In this document: positions 1 through 7,789 of the stretch, piece after piece | How positions within the stretch are numbered: the stretch's first letter is position 1 | How the letters are laid out: the number at the start of each line of letters is the position of its first letter | Assembly (NCBI GenBank): GCA_015059955.1 | Contig: SUZK01000001.1 | Location: 282,415 to 346,414 of the forward strand | DNA from: Rikenellaceae bacterium | GTDB lineage: Bacteria > Bacteroidota > Bacteroidia > Bacteroidales > Rikenellaceae | Reading direction: 5' to 3' | Length of the DNA: 64,000 nt | Translations under genes and position numbers: made by a program | The notes under the pieces: generated by a model | Databases searched by the model: none | Told to the model about the DNA's origin: nothing | What the model saw: only the letters and a program-made list of their open reading frames with translations

Positions 1-39
1 AATGTTGTTCCTTATTCTGTTTCTACATCAAACCACAAC
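1..39 (-). CRISPR. CRISPR array edge: one complete 36-nt repeat
   Basis: Read on the minus strand from 39 to 4, this is a 36-nt repeat that begins GTTGTGGTTTGATG and ends GGAACAAC. Its termini are inverted (GTTGT...ACAAC), as in Bacteroidetes type II-C repeats. Bases 1-3 would be the start of the first spacer. The repeat lies just beyond the cas2 end of a cas9-cas1-cas2 operon, and its first 20 nt pair with the tracrRNA anti-repeat at 5131-5150. That fixes the crRNA strand as minus. Only one repeat is inside the window, so spacer number and array length cannot be seen. Confidence 0.85.
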
Positions 40-162
40 GTCAGGTATTTTACCTAGTGATTTCCAGAAAGTTACATCGATTACGCGATGAACAAAATGG
101 CTGTTAGGTCGCCTGAGAAGTGCGTTTGATGCTATTTTTTGAATCTTACCGATACAAATATA
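40..162 (-). promoter_or_regulatory. CRISPR leader with -7-like box
   Basis: This AT-rich 120-nt stretch lies between the cas2 stop and the first repeat, where a leader is expected. A minus-strand TATATTTG at 162-155 fits the Bacteroidota -7 consensus TAnnTTTG, but I see no TTG about 19-20 bases upstream of it. Array transcription could start here or read through from cas2. Bases 120-134 also carry an inverted, imperfect copy of the repeat core. Confidence 0.45.
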
Positions 163-501
163 CTAAAAAAACTCTAATTGTTGAGGTGTTGTAAGTTTTG
201 CTCGTTCAACTTTTCCCCAAAAATTTTGGATTTCGCCATATTGCTTGTCCGTGATACTCAAAATGCTTGTCAATCCCGAAGGTGGCATCGATGCGCGCAC
301 TCTTGTAATATGCACATTCATATTCTCCTTTGATGGACAATGGCGAACATATACTGAGTATTGCATCATCGAAAAACCATCTTTCTCCAGTGCCTTACGG
401 AATTGAGCAGCAGCCTTACGCTCCGTTTTGGTCGATGTGGGCAAATCGAAGAATACAAACAGCCACATAATATGATAAGCATTTAAGCGAATTTCTGACA
501 T
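163..501 (-). CDS. cas2: CRISPR-associated endoribonuclease Cas2
   Basis: This is a 112-residue Cas2, which dimerises between two Cas1 dimers in the spacer-integration complex. The N-terminal strand ends in the family aspartate (LFVFFDLPT, D19), and the length and ferredoxin-like pattern fit Cas2. It starts at ATG, 3 bases after the cas1 stop, so it is translated from the cas9-cas1-cas2 message. In type II-C systems this compact set lacks csn2 and cas4, and neither is present here. The gene ends at the CRISPR leader. Confidence 0.95.
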   Translation of the reverse strand: MSEIRLNAYHIMWLFVFFDLPTSTKTERKAAAQFRKALEKDGFSMMQYSVYVRHCPSKENMNVHITRVRASMPPSGLTSILSITDKQYGEIQNFWGKVERAKLTTPQQLEFF

Positions 502-504
502 AAT

Positions 505-1392
505 CTATTCAAGTAGTGGATATGCAATCTTTTTATTTGTGCCCATATAACATTTTGCTAACGAAGCAGTTGTCATTGTTAGACCAACCTCCAATGGTCG
601 TGTTACCTTACTAAAAACTGTATCGGCGAACAAGATATGTAGTAGTTGGCTTTTTGCATCCTTGTCCAATTCGGTAATACCGTTTGTATACATATGATAT
701 ACTATTTCATCTACATATGGGCGGTAAGGTTCCATAATATCATCGGCCAATGGGAAAGCATTGTAACGGTTACGATGAAAGATGCCCAATGCCGGTAATA
801 GGCCTGACCCCATCAGTGCGCGAGCAACGGCTGCGCGAAGCAATGTATAGCCATAGTTTAGCAAGTTGTTTGGAGCGGCGCCCTCTCGGTGGCGAATAAA
901 GTCTTCGCCAAATAGCTCGTGCCAATATATTTTAGCTGCTATGCCTTCACGATTATCCGAATCTCCACTTTTGACATTCGAGTAGTAAGGTTTCAGCAAA
1001 TCCCCATTCTTACCCAACTTGTTTAGCAGGGCTGTTTGGTTGCGTATCTTTGCTTCAATCACCTGCTTCCACACGCCCTTTTTCAATGGTTCACTTGCCT
1101 CAATCTGCGCACGAAAACTCTCGCCTTGCGTGGTGTTGCTATCGAGATTCATCAGCATAGCATTGGGCATACGGCTATCATCGCAAAAGATTACAGCAAC
1201 GTTGTTATCCGATAGGGCATTAAGCAAGGGCAATGTAATAGAGGTTTGCTGATGCTCCAATACCACATAGCCGATATCCTCAATCGGAACGGTCTTTTTG
1301 ACCTCCGGCATCTGCTTAGTGTTGATAACCAGTTGATTGTCTTTTAGACTCAAGCAGAATGGCGTTGAGAAGAATAGGGCACGCTTTAACAT
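505..1392 (-). CDS. cas1: CRISPR-associated endonuclease Cas1, type II-C
   Basis: This is the integrase subunit that inserts new spacers at the leader end of the array. Counting from the ATG at 1392 it has 295 residues. The expected metal ligands are visible: E149 (in DNREGIAAKIYW), H206 (GIFH) and E221 (DDIMEPYRP). I chose ATG 1392 because type II Cas1 proteins usually begin ML/IKR-LFF; an in-frame TTG at 1398 would add two residues. The start lies 7 bases past the cas9 stop and the stop is 3 bases before cas2. The subtype comes from context and the short three-gene operon. Confidence 0.95.
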   Translation of the reverse strand: MLKRALFFSTPFCLSLKDNQLVINTKQMPEVKKTVPIEDIGYVVLEHQQTSITLPLLNALSDNNVAVIFCDDSRMPNAMLMNLDSNTTQGESFRAQIEASEPLKKGVWKQVIEAKIRNQTALLNKLGKNGDLLKPYYSNVKSGDSDNREGIAAKIYWHELFGEDFIRHREGAAPNNLLNYGYTLLRAAVARALMGSGLLPALGIFHRNRYNAFPLADDIMEPYRPYVDEIVYHMYTNGITELDKDAKSQLLHILFADTVFSKVTRPLEVGLTMTTASLAKCYMGTNKKIAYPLLE

Positions 1393-1398
1393 AGGCAA

Positions 1399-4300
1399 CT
1401 AATGTTTAAACTTAATCTCTCCAGTAACCGTCAGCCAAAAATCGTAGCCTTCGACAAGGGCGTTAAGTTGTGTGTGTTTTAATCCTATTATTGGGCGATA
1501 CTCTTCCCCTTGTTTATACTCACCCCCTTTTGCCTTTAATTCACCTGCAGGTCGGGCTTCTTTGTGATGTCTAAAAGTGAATGTTCCGTAATGGTATTGT
1601 CCAGACACCACTTGTTCACTCATTCCTGTAACCTTGTACAGCCTCTTCGGCAGCTCCGAGCGAGAACATTCGTACAACTCCTCTGAGCTATTCTCATAGA
1701 ATAATACCATTGTTCCGGTGCGGAGAATATATTTTAGCGGATAGTCGTTACTATCGGATTGTGGGACTAAGTCGTAGCGATTAGTCTTGCCATTATAGAA
1801 CTTTGCCGCCTCCAGATTATTGACTATTTGGAATGTGCGCTTGGTTTTACCCCTTGCATCGGTGCCTTCGTAGATAGCCATACAATAGTTGCCGTCGTTT
1901 GCAACATAGTACTCTTGTTTATGGTCGAAACGAGAGAGCATTTGGTGCTTTTTCAAATGAATAGGTGATGTAATACTTGGAGTGTATATCCTTACCTTCT
2001 TTATATATACACCCTTTGCTTCGTTAAAACATATTGGCTTTGACATCGCGTCCTTAAAACCTTCTCTTTCAACAGCTGCTTTAACACATTCGCGCACAGC
2101 ATCATCGACAATCTTGTCAACATCGGTTTGTTGCAATGAATTCAACGACTTGCGAACAACATATTTGAGTTCATCATCGCGCTTGATTGCACCGTAGAAG
2201 GTCTGCTGATGTAGCGCAGCACGCGCAGTATCACCCTGAACATATATCGGCTTACCATCGGCATTAAGTTGGACTTTGCCTCGCACACGCAGCTTCTTGC
2301 AACTGTGTTTAGGTATATTGTTTGCCGTGTAATGCGAAACGAACAAATCCTCCGCAACAGCCTTTACATCCTCGGTAAATGTTGGCCACGGCTTCGGGAA
2401 TTGTGGGCGTGAGATACTATGATTTTCAGTATATTCTACCTCTTGTTGATATGCGGTCCACCTTTGATAAGATTTGCCATCTATACAAGCAATGGTAATG
2501 GCATCTATACAGTGGTGGACATGGTTTACGCGCTCCTTTTTCGCATACTCCTCTTGCAATCCCCATGCTCTACGGAAATCAGCAGTGGTTGCTCCCTTGA
2601 CAACATAGACCTTCTCAAATGCGGTTTTGAGATAGAGCCTTGCATAACGACCTATAATACCAATGTCAACACCTTGGCGGTTGCTAAATCCGTCGGGTAC
2701 CTCGTCCATTGAAAAGCGCATTAACTTCCCTCTCCAATAGTCGAGTTCCATCATTAGTCGATGTCGCTTTTGAATCATTGCGTCCTTTATCTCTTTTGTA
2801 GAGAAGGACCCCTTAGTGCGCTCAATTTGTCTATGTAGCTCTTCGCATTTTGCACTCCACCCAAGTTGCTCAATACGAGCTAATACCTCAGTGTGGTTGG
2901 CAAGTTCTGATGGCAATTTCCCCTTTTTTACATCGCGATTGAAGCCCCTTTCGCATAGTGTTTTATTCATCTGCGAATTGTCGCCACCGCGAGAACGAGG
3001 AACCGTGTGCTCAATGTCGAAGTGGGGGTCTGCACCTATAAAATCGCAGATACCTATGTTGCGTCCGGTGTATAGGCATAGATGATTTTGTTCTTCCCAA
3101 AGTTGATACTTCAAAATATCATCATCGGTTGGCTCGATGTCTGCTCCGCATTCCACTTTGTATAGCTTGCGGATATTATCGGCATACTCCTTATGTCTCT
3201 TCTCCTGCTCTCGCTGATAAACCTCAATGGCTTTACGCTTATTGGCATTATTTAGACCTCGCGCAAACTCTATATTTATCTTCGTTTCACTATCAATCTT
3301 GCCATCCTTGAAGAGTTGATTTATTAAGGCTCGCAAACGGAACAATGCTCGCATAGCCATAGGATTGCGAACCGAACGAGTGCGCGGCGAGCCCAATAGA
3401 GTAAGCCCCTGTCCATTAGGCTTGGCATCTTGATATGTTTCAATCATCGAGGGGTGGTAGAGTCTATCGATATGGATTTCATCGTTACTCAATCCACAAT
3501 CCAGCAATGTGTTGTAAATTTCATTCTCCTTAGAGGCTCCCTTAGCGTTATAACTGTCAGCGACGGTGACTTTAACGGCGTCGATAACTATCTTTCTCCT
3601 ATTCTCATCGCACCAGACATTTGCTGATACGACCTTTGGTAGATTAGCCAAAAATACGGCCTCGTCATAACGGTAGCCGATGCGGAGCCACGACAATATT
3701 TTATTGATAGCACAAAGGCTCAATGAGCCATAATCTTGTGGTATCTTAATTTTGACAAATTTGTTCGCCTCATCGTCATTTAGTTGCAAATTGATCCTTG
3801 CCCAAGTATGGAGCTTCTCGTTATCATCAAAAAAGTATAGCGCATGCCACACATCATTAACAATCTGCTCTTGACTCTTGCCCTCTCCCTTGAGATACAC
3901 TTCACTGATTGAGTCTTCCCAATCCTCGCCAAAAATTTCCCTTAGCTGAGCCATGACCAAGCAACCCGACACAGATGTTGACATTCGGAAATTGAAGCGG
4001 TAGGGAGCCTCGCATTTATCCTCTTTGTATGCATAGCTTCCCTTCTTCTTGCCTGCTATGGCCTTTGCAATATCTTCGAAGTCAAAGTTCGCCTTACTCT
4101 TTCGATAGAACAAGGGTAGTACTTTTCGAATCTCCTCCTCGTTAAGTGGACGATATTCGTCATCTAAATATGTTTTAACCTTTACATTATTGAGGAAGCT
4201 CCACATTCTAAACTCTTCGAATCGAGGATGCGAGATTGGGCAGCGAGCTTTATCTTTCTCAAACGTGCAAGACCCAACAAGCCCCTTTTGAGATTTAAGT

Positions 4301-5043
4301 GGTCTTTGGAAGAAAATGGCACGATGAAGTGCTGTGCGCAAATCATCTGATAGGCCTTGCTTTTCGCAGATGGCATTAAACTCCTTCTCATAGTGGGCAA
4401 TGCGGCCGGCATAACCATACGCATCGCCTGTACGAATCTTTTTTCCGGCGACGAATAGTTTATAGTAGAACTCTCCCAAATAGGTACATCCCTCTGCGAG
4501 CATATCTTTATCTAACTTTGTGATAGCTCCTTTTACCGTTCCATCGTCATTACTCTCGTTATCTTTGCGATTGCTTAGAAACCCACGTCTTTGCGATAGG
4601 TGATATAATGCACGACCAAGTGTGTATCGATCCTCTATCTTATTCAAATTGAGAGCTTCTGTCAACGATTTGAAGCGGTCTGTATAAGGATTATTACTAT
4701 CGCTGCTACGCAACCATTGCATAAACTCTTCCGCCAGTGGATATTGCTTCTTGTATCTCCAGGCATCAAGTTGCTCGTCGCCCAGATATGGACAAAGATT
4801 ATTTGCAACCAACACTTTTAGCACCTCGATTTTGCGTAATCTTCTGCGATAGTAATGTCTACGTAGCGCTCGTGCATCGGTACGAATTTTAACCATGGGT
4901 TCTTCGCCACTCTTCGTGCGATTAACGCCCTCTTGGAAAATATCAACTCCGCGATCCAAGAGCGTAAAATGGTCGTCTTGCTGTTCGGTTATAGCCCAAC
5001 CAATAGAGTTTGTGCCGAGGTCAAGTCCTAAAATCTTCGTCAT
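1399..5043 (-). CDS. cas9: Type II-C CRISPR RNA-guided endonuclease Cas9
   Basis: This 1214-residue Cas9 would cut DNA guided by a crRNA:tracrRNA duplex. RuvC-I holds D8 (LGLDLGTNSIGW), followed by an Arg-rich bridge helix near 54-72. RuvC-II has E592 (INIEFARG). The HNH motif is at about 676-693, with H679 in DIEHTVPRSRGGDN and a likely N693. RuvC-III has HHCIDAI with H844 and D847. All nuclease residues are intact, so it should be active. The length lies between small (about 1050) and large (about 1400) Bacteroidota II-C enzymes. A divergent tracrRNA lies immediately upstream. The PAM cannot be read from the sequence. Confidence 0.97.
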   Translation of the reverse strand: MTKILGLDLGTNSIGWAITEQQDDHFTLLDRGVDIFQEGVNRTKSGEEPMVKIRTDARALRRHYYRRRLRKIEVLKVLVANNLCPYLGDEQLDAWRYKKQYPLAEEFMQWLRSSDSNNPYTDRFKSLTEALNLNKIEDRYTLGRALYHLSQRRGFLSNRKDNESNDDGTVKGAITKLDKDMLAEGCTYLGEFYYKLFVAGKKIRTGDAYGYAGRIAHYEKEFNAICEKQGLSDDLRTALHRAIFFQRPLKSQKGLVGSCTFEKDKARCPISHPRFEEFRMWSFLNNVKVKTYLDDEYRPLNEEEIRKVLPLFYRKSKANFDFEDIAKAIAGKKKGSYAYKEDKCEAPYRFNFRMSTSVSGCLVMAQLREIFGEDWEDSISEVYLKGEGKSQEQIVNDVWHALYFFDDNEKLHTWARINLQLNDDEANKFVKIKIPQDYGSLSLCAINKILSWLRIGYRYDEAVFLANLPKVVSANVWCDENRRKIVIDAVKVTVADSYNAKGASKENEIYNTLLDCGLSNDEIHIDRLYHPSMIETYQDAKPNGQGLTLLGSPRTRSVRNPMAMRALFRLRALINQLFKDGKIDSETKINIEFARGLNNANKRKAIEVYQREQEKRHKEYADNIRKLYKVECGADIEPTDDDILKYQLWEEQNHLCLYTGRNIGICDFIGADPHFDIEHTVPRSRGGDNSQMNKTLCERGFNRDVKKGKLPSELANHTEVLARIEQLGWSAKCEELHRQIERTKGSFSTKEIKDAMIQKRHRLMMELDYWRGKLMRFSMDEVPDGFSNRQGVDIGIIGRYARLYLKTAFEKVYVVKGATTADFRRAWGLQEEYAKKERVNHVHHCIDAITIACIDGKSYQRWTAYQQEVEYTENHSISRPQFPKPWPTFTEDVKAVAEDLFVSHYTANNIPKHSCKKLRVRGKVQLNADGKPIYVQGDTARAALHQQTFYGAIKRDDELKYVVRKSLNSLQQTDVDKIVDDAVRECVKAAVEREGFKDAMSKPICFNEAKGVYIKKVRIYTPSITSPIHLKKHQMLSRFDHKQEYYVANDGNYCMAIYEGTDARGKTKRTFQIVNNLEAAKFYNGKTNRYDLVPQSDSNDYPLKYILRTGTMVLFYENSSEELYECSRSELPKRLYKVTGMSEQVVSGQYHYGTFTFRHHKEARPAGELKAKGGEYKQGEEYRPIIGLKHTQLNALVEGYDFWLTVTGEIKFKH

Positions 5044-5089
5044 ATAGGGGTCTGGATTAAATTTTCTACCGTAAAATTAAGCAATAATT

Positions 5090-5119
5090 TTGTATTGTGC
5101 AATTAAATGGCTATATTTG
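5090..5119 (+). promoter_or_regulatory. tracrRNA promoter
   Basis: TTG at 5090-5092, a 19-base spacer and TATATTTG at 5112-5119 give a full Bacteroidota -33/-7 promoter on the plus strand. It points away from cas9 and would start transcription at about 5125, just before the anti-repeat. Confidence 0.8.
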
Positions 5120-5124
5120 CATTG

Positions 5125-5208
5125 TAAGAATTTCTACATCTTACCACAATAAGGCTATATGCCGAAGGTCTTAGTACCTACAGCCCTCGCTTCGGTGAGG
5201 GCTTTTTT
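5125..5208 (+). ncRNA. tracrRNA
   Basis: Bases 5131-5150 form an anti-repeat to the first 20 nt of the CRISPR repeat: 18 of 20 positions pair (one as G-U), with a symmetric two-base U-U mismatch in the middle. Downstream are two short stems (GGC/GCC at 5153-5163 and AGGT/ACCT at 5166-5179), then a strong hairpin and T-run. The predicted RNA is about 84 nt. It would direct RNase III processing of pre-crRNA and load Cas9. Promoter, anti-repeat and terminator are all visible, so I am confident; the exact 5' end is inferred. Confidence 0.88.
5182..5208 (+). terminator. tracrRNA terminator
   Basis: A 7-bp stem, AGCCCTC (5182-5188) with GAGGGCT (5197-5203), encloses an 8-base loop and runs into a T tract. 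In type II tracrRNAs this hairpin also stays in the mature RNA. Confidence 0.85.
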
Positions 5209-5292
5209 ATTTGTATAGACATGATTATTGGAGTAGGTGAAGGCTGTGTGCTTAAGTACAATATGAATCAATTAATGTGAGCGTGGTGTAAG

Positions 5293-5404
5293 GATATTTG
5301 GTGCAAATCGCACAACGCTTTGAGTGTTTGAGACCAACAAGCAACACCGTCTTCACCGCCGGAATTACGAATTTGAGGAGCAGAGATTTCTGCTCCTTTT
5401 TTTT
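5293..5404 (+). ncRNA. Candidate small RNA with intrinsic terminator
   Basis: No coding frame fits here, but bases 5376-5384 and 5389-5397 form a 9-bp GC-containing hairpin followed by eight Ts, a textbook intrinsic terminator. Upstream, GATATTTG at 5293-5300 is one base off the -7 consensus, and GTGC/GCAC at 5301-5313 could cap the 5' end. Together they suggest a transcript of about 100 nt. No TTG is at the right distance, so the promoter is weak evidence. I do not recognise the family. It could instead be the remnant 3' end of a lost gene. Confidence 0.35.
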
Positions 5405-5757
5405 CTGTATCAAGATGTTAGCCGATGTCGGGGTTTGGGGCACACATCCAGCCAAATTCTGCGGGTTACGCACTTTGCAATCCGATAAAATCGGGTGAAA
5501 TCCGATGCAATTCTATTCTCTCCAGCAATCCAATCCCAAATGAAGAGAGCCAGGTGTGGTCAACTTTTCAAATTCTCAAAAAAATGTTGCAGACCTGCCA
5601 TCAAAAAATCTCAGCTGCCATCAATTCTCCGCCAGATTTTATATGGGAGAATATCTGCATTAGCAGATAATATGTTGCAATATTCTGACAATGAGGGGTG
5701 GGTATACTATTTTTTTTGTATCTTTGGCATCGTATTAATCTAATCTGTGGTTTAACT
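5405..5757. other. Intergenic region, no gene seen
   Basis: I see no convincing coding frame here. The only signal is TATCTTTG at 5719-5726, a good -7 box 32 bases before the next gene's ATG, without a clear -33 element. Confidence 0.5.
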
Positions 5758-6291
5758 ATGGTACGCCAAACTATTAATATAGTATCTATTCTGGTTGTGA
5801 TACTCGGGTTTGTGCAGTGTGGCGCAATAACCGAGCAACTGCCTACCTATGACGAGACAACAATAGTGGTGCAGGGTGATGTGGCTCCTGACTTTACGGC
5901 GACACTACTCGGTGGCGACCAGGTGACACTCTCGGAACTGCGAGGTGAGGTGGTGCTTTTAATCCTATTCTCGCACACCTGTCCCGATTGTAAGGCCCTA
6001 TTCGATGACCTGCACGACGATATGGCAACAATCAATAATCTCGGTGTGAGGGTACTGGCCATAGCGCGAGATGGCTCTGAGGAGCAGGTGCACGACTATC
6101 TTGAGGCAAACGGCTACATTATTGATGCGGCAGCCGATCCCGATAGGGCTATCTATAACCTCTATGCCACGATGTATGTCCCACGATGCTATCTTATCAA
6201 TACTCTCGGCGTGGTGGAGTGCGCTACTGTAGAGTATCATCAAGGCGACTTGGAGACGTTACTATCGAAGATGCGAGAAATTTGTGATTAG
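5758..6291 (+). CDS. Thioredoxin-fold (AhpC/TlpA-like) lipoprotein
   Basis: This 177-residue protein has a lipoprotein signal (lipobox ending at C21, LGFVQC), then an AhpC-TSA/TlpA-like thioredoxin domain with the redox motif CPDC at 75-78 and a likely cis-Pro loop (YVPRCYL). Proteins of this kind reduce or repair disulfides outside the inner membrane. It is exported and anchored, so a periplasmic thiol role is likely; the substrate is unknown. Start 5758 puts the ATG directly before the signal peptide and downstream of TATCTTTG at 5719; the frame is open further upstream without a signal. It stands alone, with no cytochrome maturation genes nearby. Confidence 0.85.
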   Translation: MVRQTINIVSILVVILGFVQCGAITEQLPTYDETTIVVQGDVAPDFTATLLGGDQVTLSELRGEVVLLILFSHTCPDCKALFDDLHDDMATINNLGVRVLAIARDGSEEQVHDYLEANGYIIDAAADPDRAIYNLYATMYVPRCYLINTLGVVECATVEYHQGDLETLLSKMREICD

Positions 6292-7191
6292 AGAACCCTC
6301 TTAACTTATACTTCATTGCTAATACGCAGGCCACAATGCCGATGGCTCCGCGTAGATTTGTGTGCCCATAGTGCATCGGTTGTACATAGTCTCCTTGGGC
6401 ATCATCTATGTGTGCCGTTTGTTGCAATTCGAATATAACAGCTGTTAGTTTTAGTCACAATCTCGTCTTTCTGCATCCCCGTTTTTACACGAATAGGCAT
6501 CTTTTATAAACAAATAATGGGCGTTCAAAGGTTTGATTGACGATGTTATTTTGCCTTTAAGTTGCCATATGAGTTTTATCGTTTTATGTGTGAATTTTAT
6601 ATTTTCGTTTATGTTTGCAACTCAACAGAAGTCTCCTCTTTTATGATTTCTTGAATAAATTATAAAAAAAAAGATGTGTTCGTAAAGAGAATATTATTTT
6701 TTTATTCTCAGAGGCGAATTAAGCGAAATAGGATATATTGACCATCTTTTAAATGTTGTAGGCCATAAAAGCTATATTATGTCTGCAAAATAGGGCGTAT
6801 GGCGGTGTTTTGACGGAAATTATGAATAAATGGCTCGTTTTGAATAAACGGAAATAAAACTCATAAAAAAAACTATAATAGACATTATTTTTATCTTTAC
6901 GATATTGGTAGTGGTGAAATAGGCGAAAAACTATAAAGATAATATATTTAAAAAAAAGATATATTATCACAATTTTATTTTAGCCTCTTGCATATATTAC
7001 ATATTTTAGTTATAATTGCACTACAGAAAAAGCGAAAAACTCAATATGTAAGATGTGAAAACTAATATTTAATATGATAAATATTTTAATTTTGAATGAG
7101 GCGTAATCCTCCAAAGTTATAGGTTGAAATAGAAGCAAGGTTAAAGATCCAACAATATAAAGACTTAAATAAATTAAAAAACAATAAGGTT
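6292..7191. promoter_or_regulatory. Long AT-rich upstream region of pilus operon
   Basis: These 900 bases hold no convincing gene. The last 500 are very AT-rich. Visible elements are a 7-bp hairpin (GAGAATA 6687-6693 with TATTCTC 6703-6709), a -7-like TATCTTTA at 6892-6899, a 10-bp inverted repeat at 6938-6968, and the 10-mer GCGAAAAACT at 6923-6932 and again at 7032-7041. The pilus operon is likely controlled from here, with a leader of up to a few hundred bases. The true start site cannot be fixed by eye. Confidence 0.5.
6938..6968. repeat. 10-bp inverted repeat upstream of pilus operon
   Basis: GATAATATAT (6938-6947) and ATATATTATC (6959-6968) are perfect inverted arms around an 11-base A-rich spacer. 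This could be an operator or, in RNA, a hairpin. It lies about 225 bases before the first pilus gene. Confidence 0.5.
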
Positions 7192-7776
7192 ATGAAACTA
7201 AAGTTCTACATCCCATTGCTACTTGGCCTTCTGTTCTCTGTAACGAATGTCAAGGCCCAGGATGTCGCCATTAAGACGAACCTGCTCTACGATGCTACGG
7301 CAACCGTAAATCTCGGTGTGGAGGTGGGCGTTGCTCCGAAGTGGACTCTCGACATCTCTGGTAATCTCAATGCCTGGAATATCGACGAGGATACAAAATG
7401 GCGTCACTGGCTTGTACAGCCCGAAGCGCGCTATTGGTTCTGCGATCGCTTCTCGCGTCACTTCCTCGGCTTTCATGTTCATGGTGGACAGTATAACATA
7501 GGTGGCGTTAATGGTGGCTTCCGATTCCTTGGAACAAACTTCCAGAATCTCGCCGAGAATCGCTATCAGGGTTATGCCGTAGGTGCTGGTATCGCCTATG
7601 GTTATGCCTTTATATTAGGTAAGCACTGGAATCTCGAACTTGAGATTGGTGTAGGTTATGGCTACTTCAACTACGATCGTTTCGAGTGTACAGGCTGTGG
7701 CCGTAAGGTAGGTACGGGTGACCATCACTACGTAGGTCCTACCAAGGCTGGTATTAACTTAGTTTATGTCTTTTAA
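7192..7776 (+). CDS. DUF3575 outer-membrane protein of pilus operon
   Basis: This 194-residue protein has a Sec signal peptide (cleavage after about KAQ) and a DUF3575 domain: it opens AIKTNLLYDATATVNLGVEV and ends in aromatic amphipathic strands (GINLVYVF), as in a small beta-barrel. DUF3575 genes commonly open Bacteroidales fimbrial operons next to a DUF3868 gene, as here (13-base gap to the next start). The role is probably in the outer membrane during pilus assembly; this is inferred from context, since the family's function is not settled. It is the first gene after the long regulatory region. Confidence 0.85.
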   Translation: MKLKFYIPLLLGLLFSVTNVKAQDVAIKTNLLYDATATVNLGVEVGVAPKWTLDISGNLNAWNIDEDTKWRHWLVQPEARYWFCDRFSRHFLGFHVHGGQYNIGGVNGGFRFLGTNFQNLAENRYQGYAVGAGIAYGYAFILGKHWNLELEIGVGYGYFNYDRFECTGCGRKVGTGDHHYVGPTKAGINLVYVF

Positions 7777-7789
7777 CTGATTTACTACG

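Noticed and set aside
505..5043. Type II-A system
   Set aside because: No csn2 follows cas2; the operon is cas9-cas1-cas2 with a divergent tracrRNA, which fits II-C.
5425..5743. Short plus-strand frames after the candidate small RNA
   Set aside because: Overlapping frames in different phases with no signal peptide, promoter or biased codon use.
6687..6968. Invertible promoter upstream of the pilus operon
   Set aside because: Inverted repeats are present but are short with arms only 9-11 bases apart, and no invertase gene is nearby; they look like hairpins or operators.
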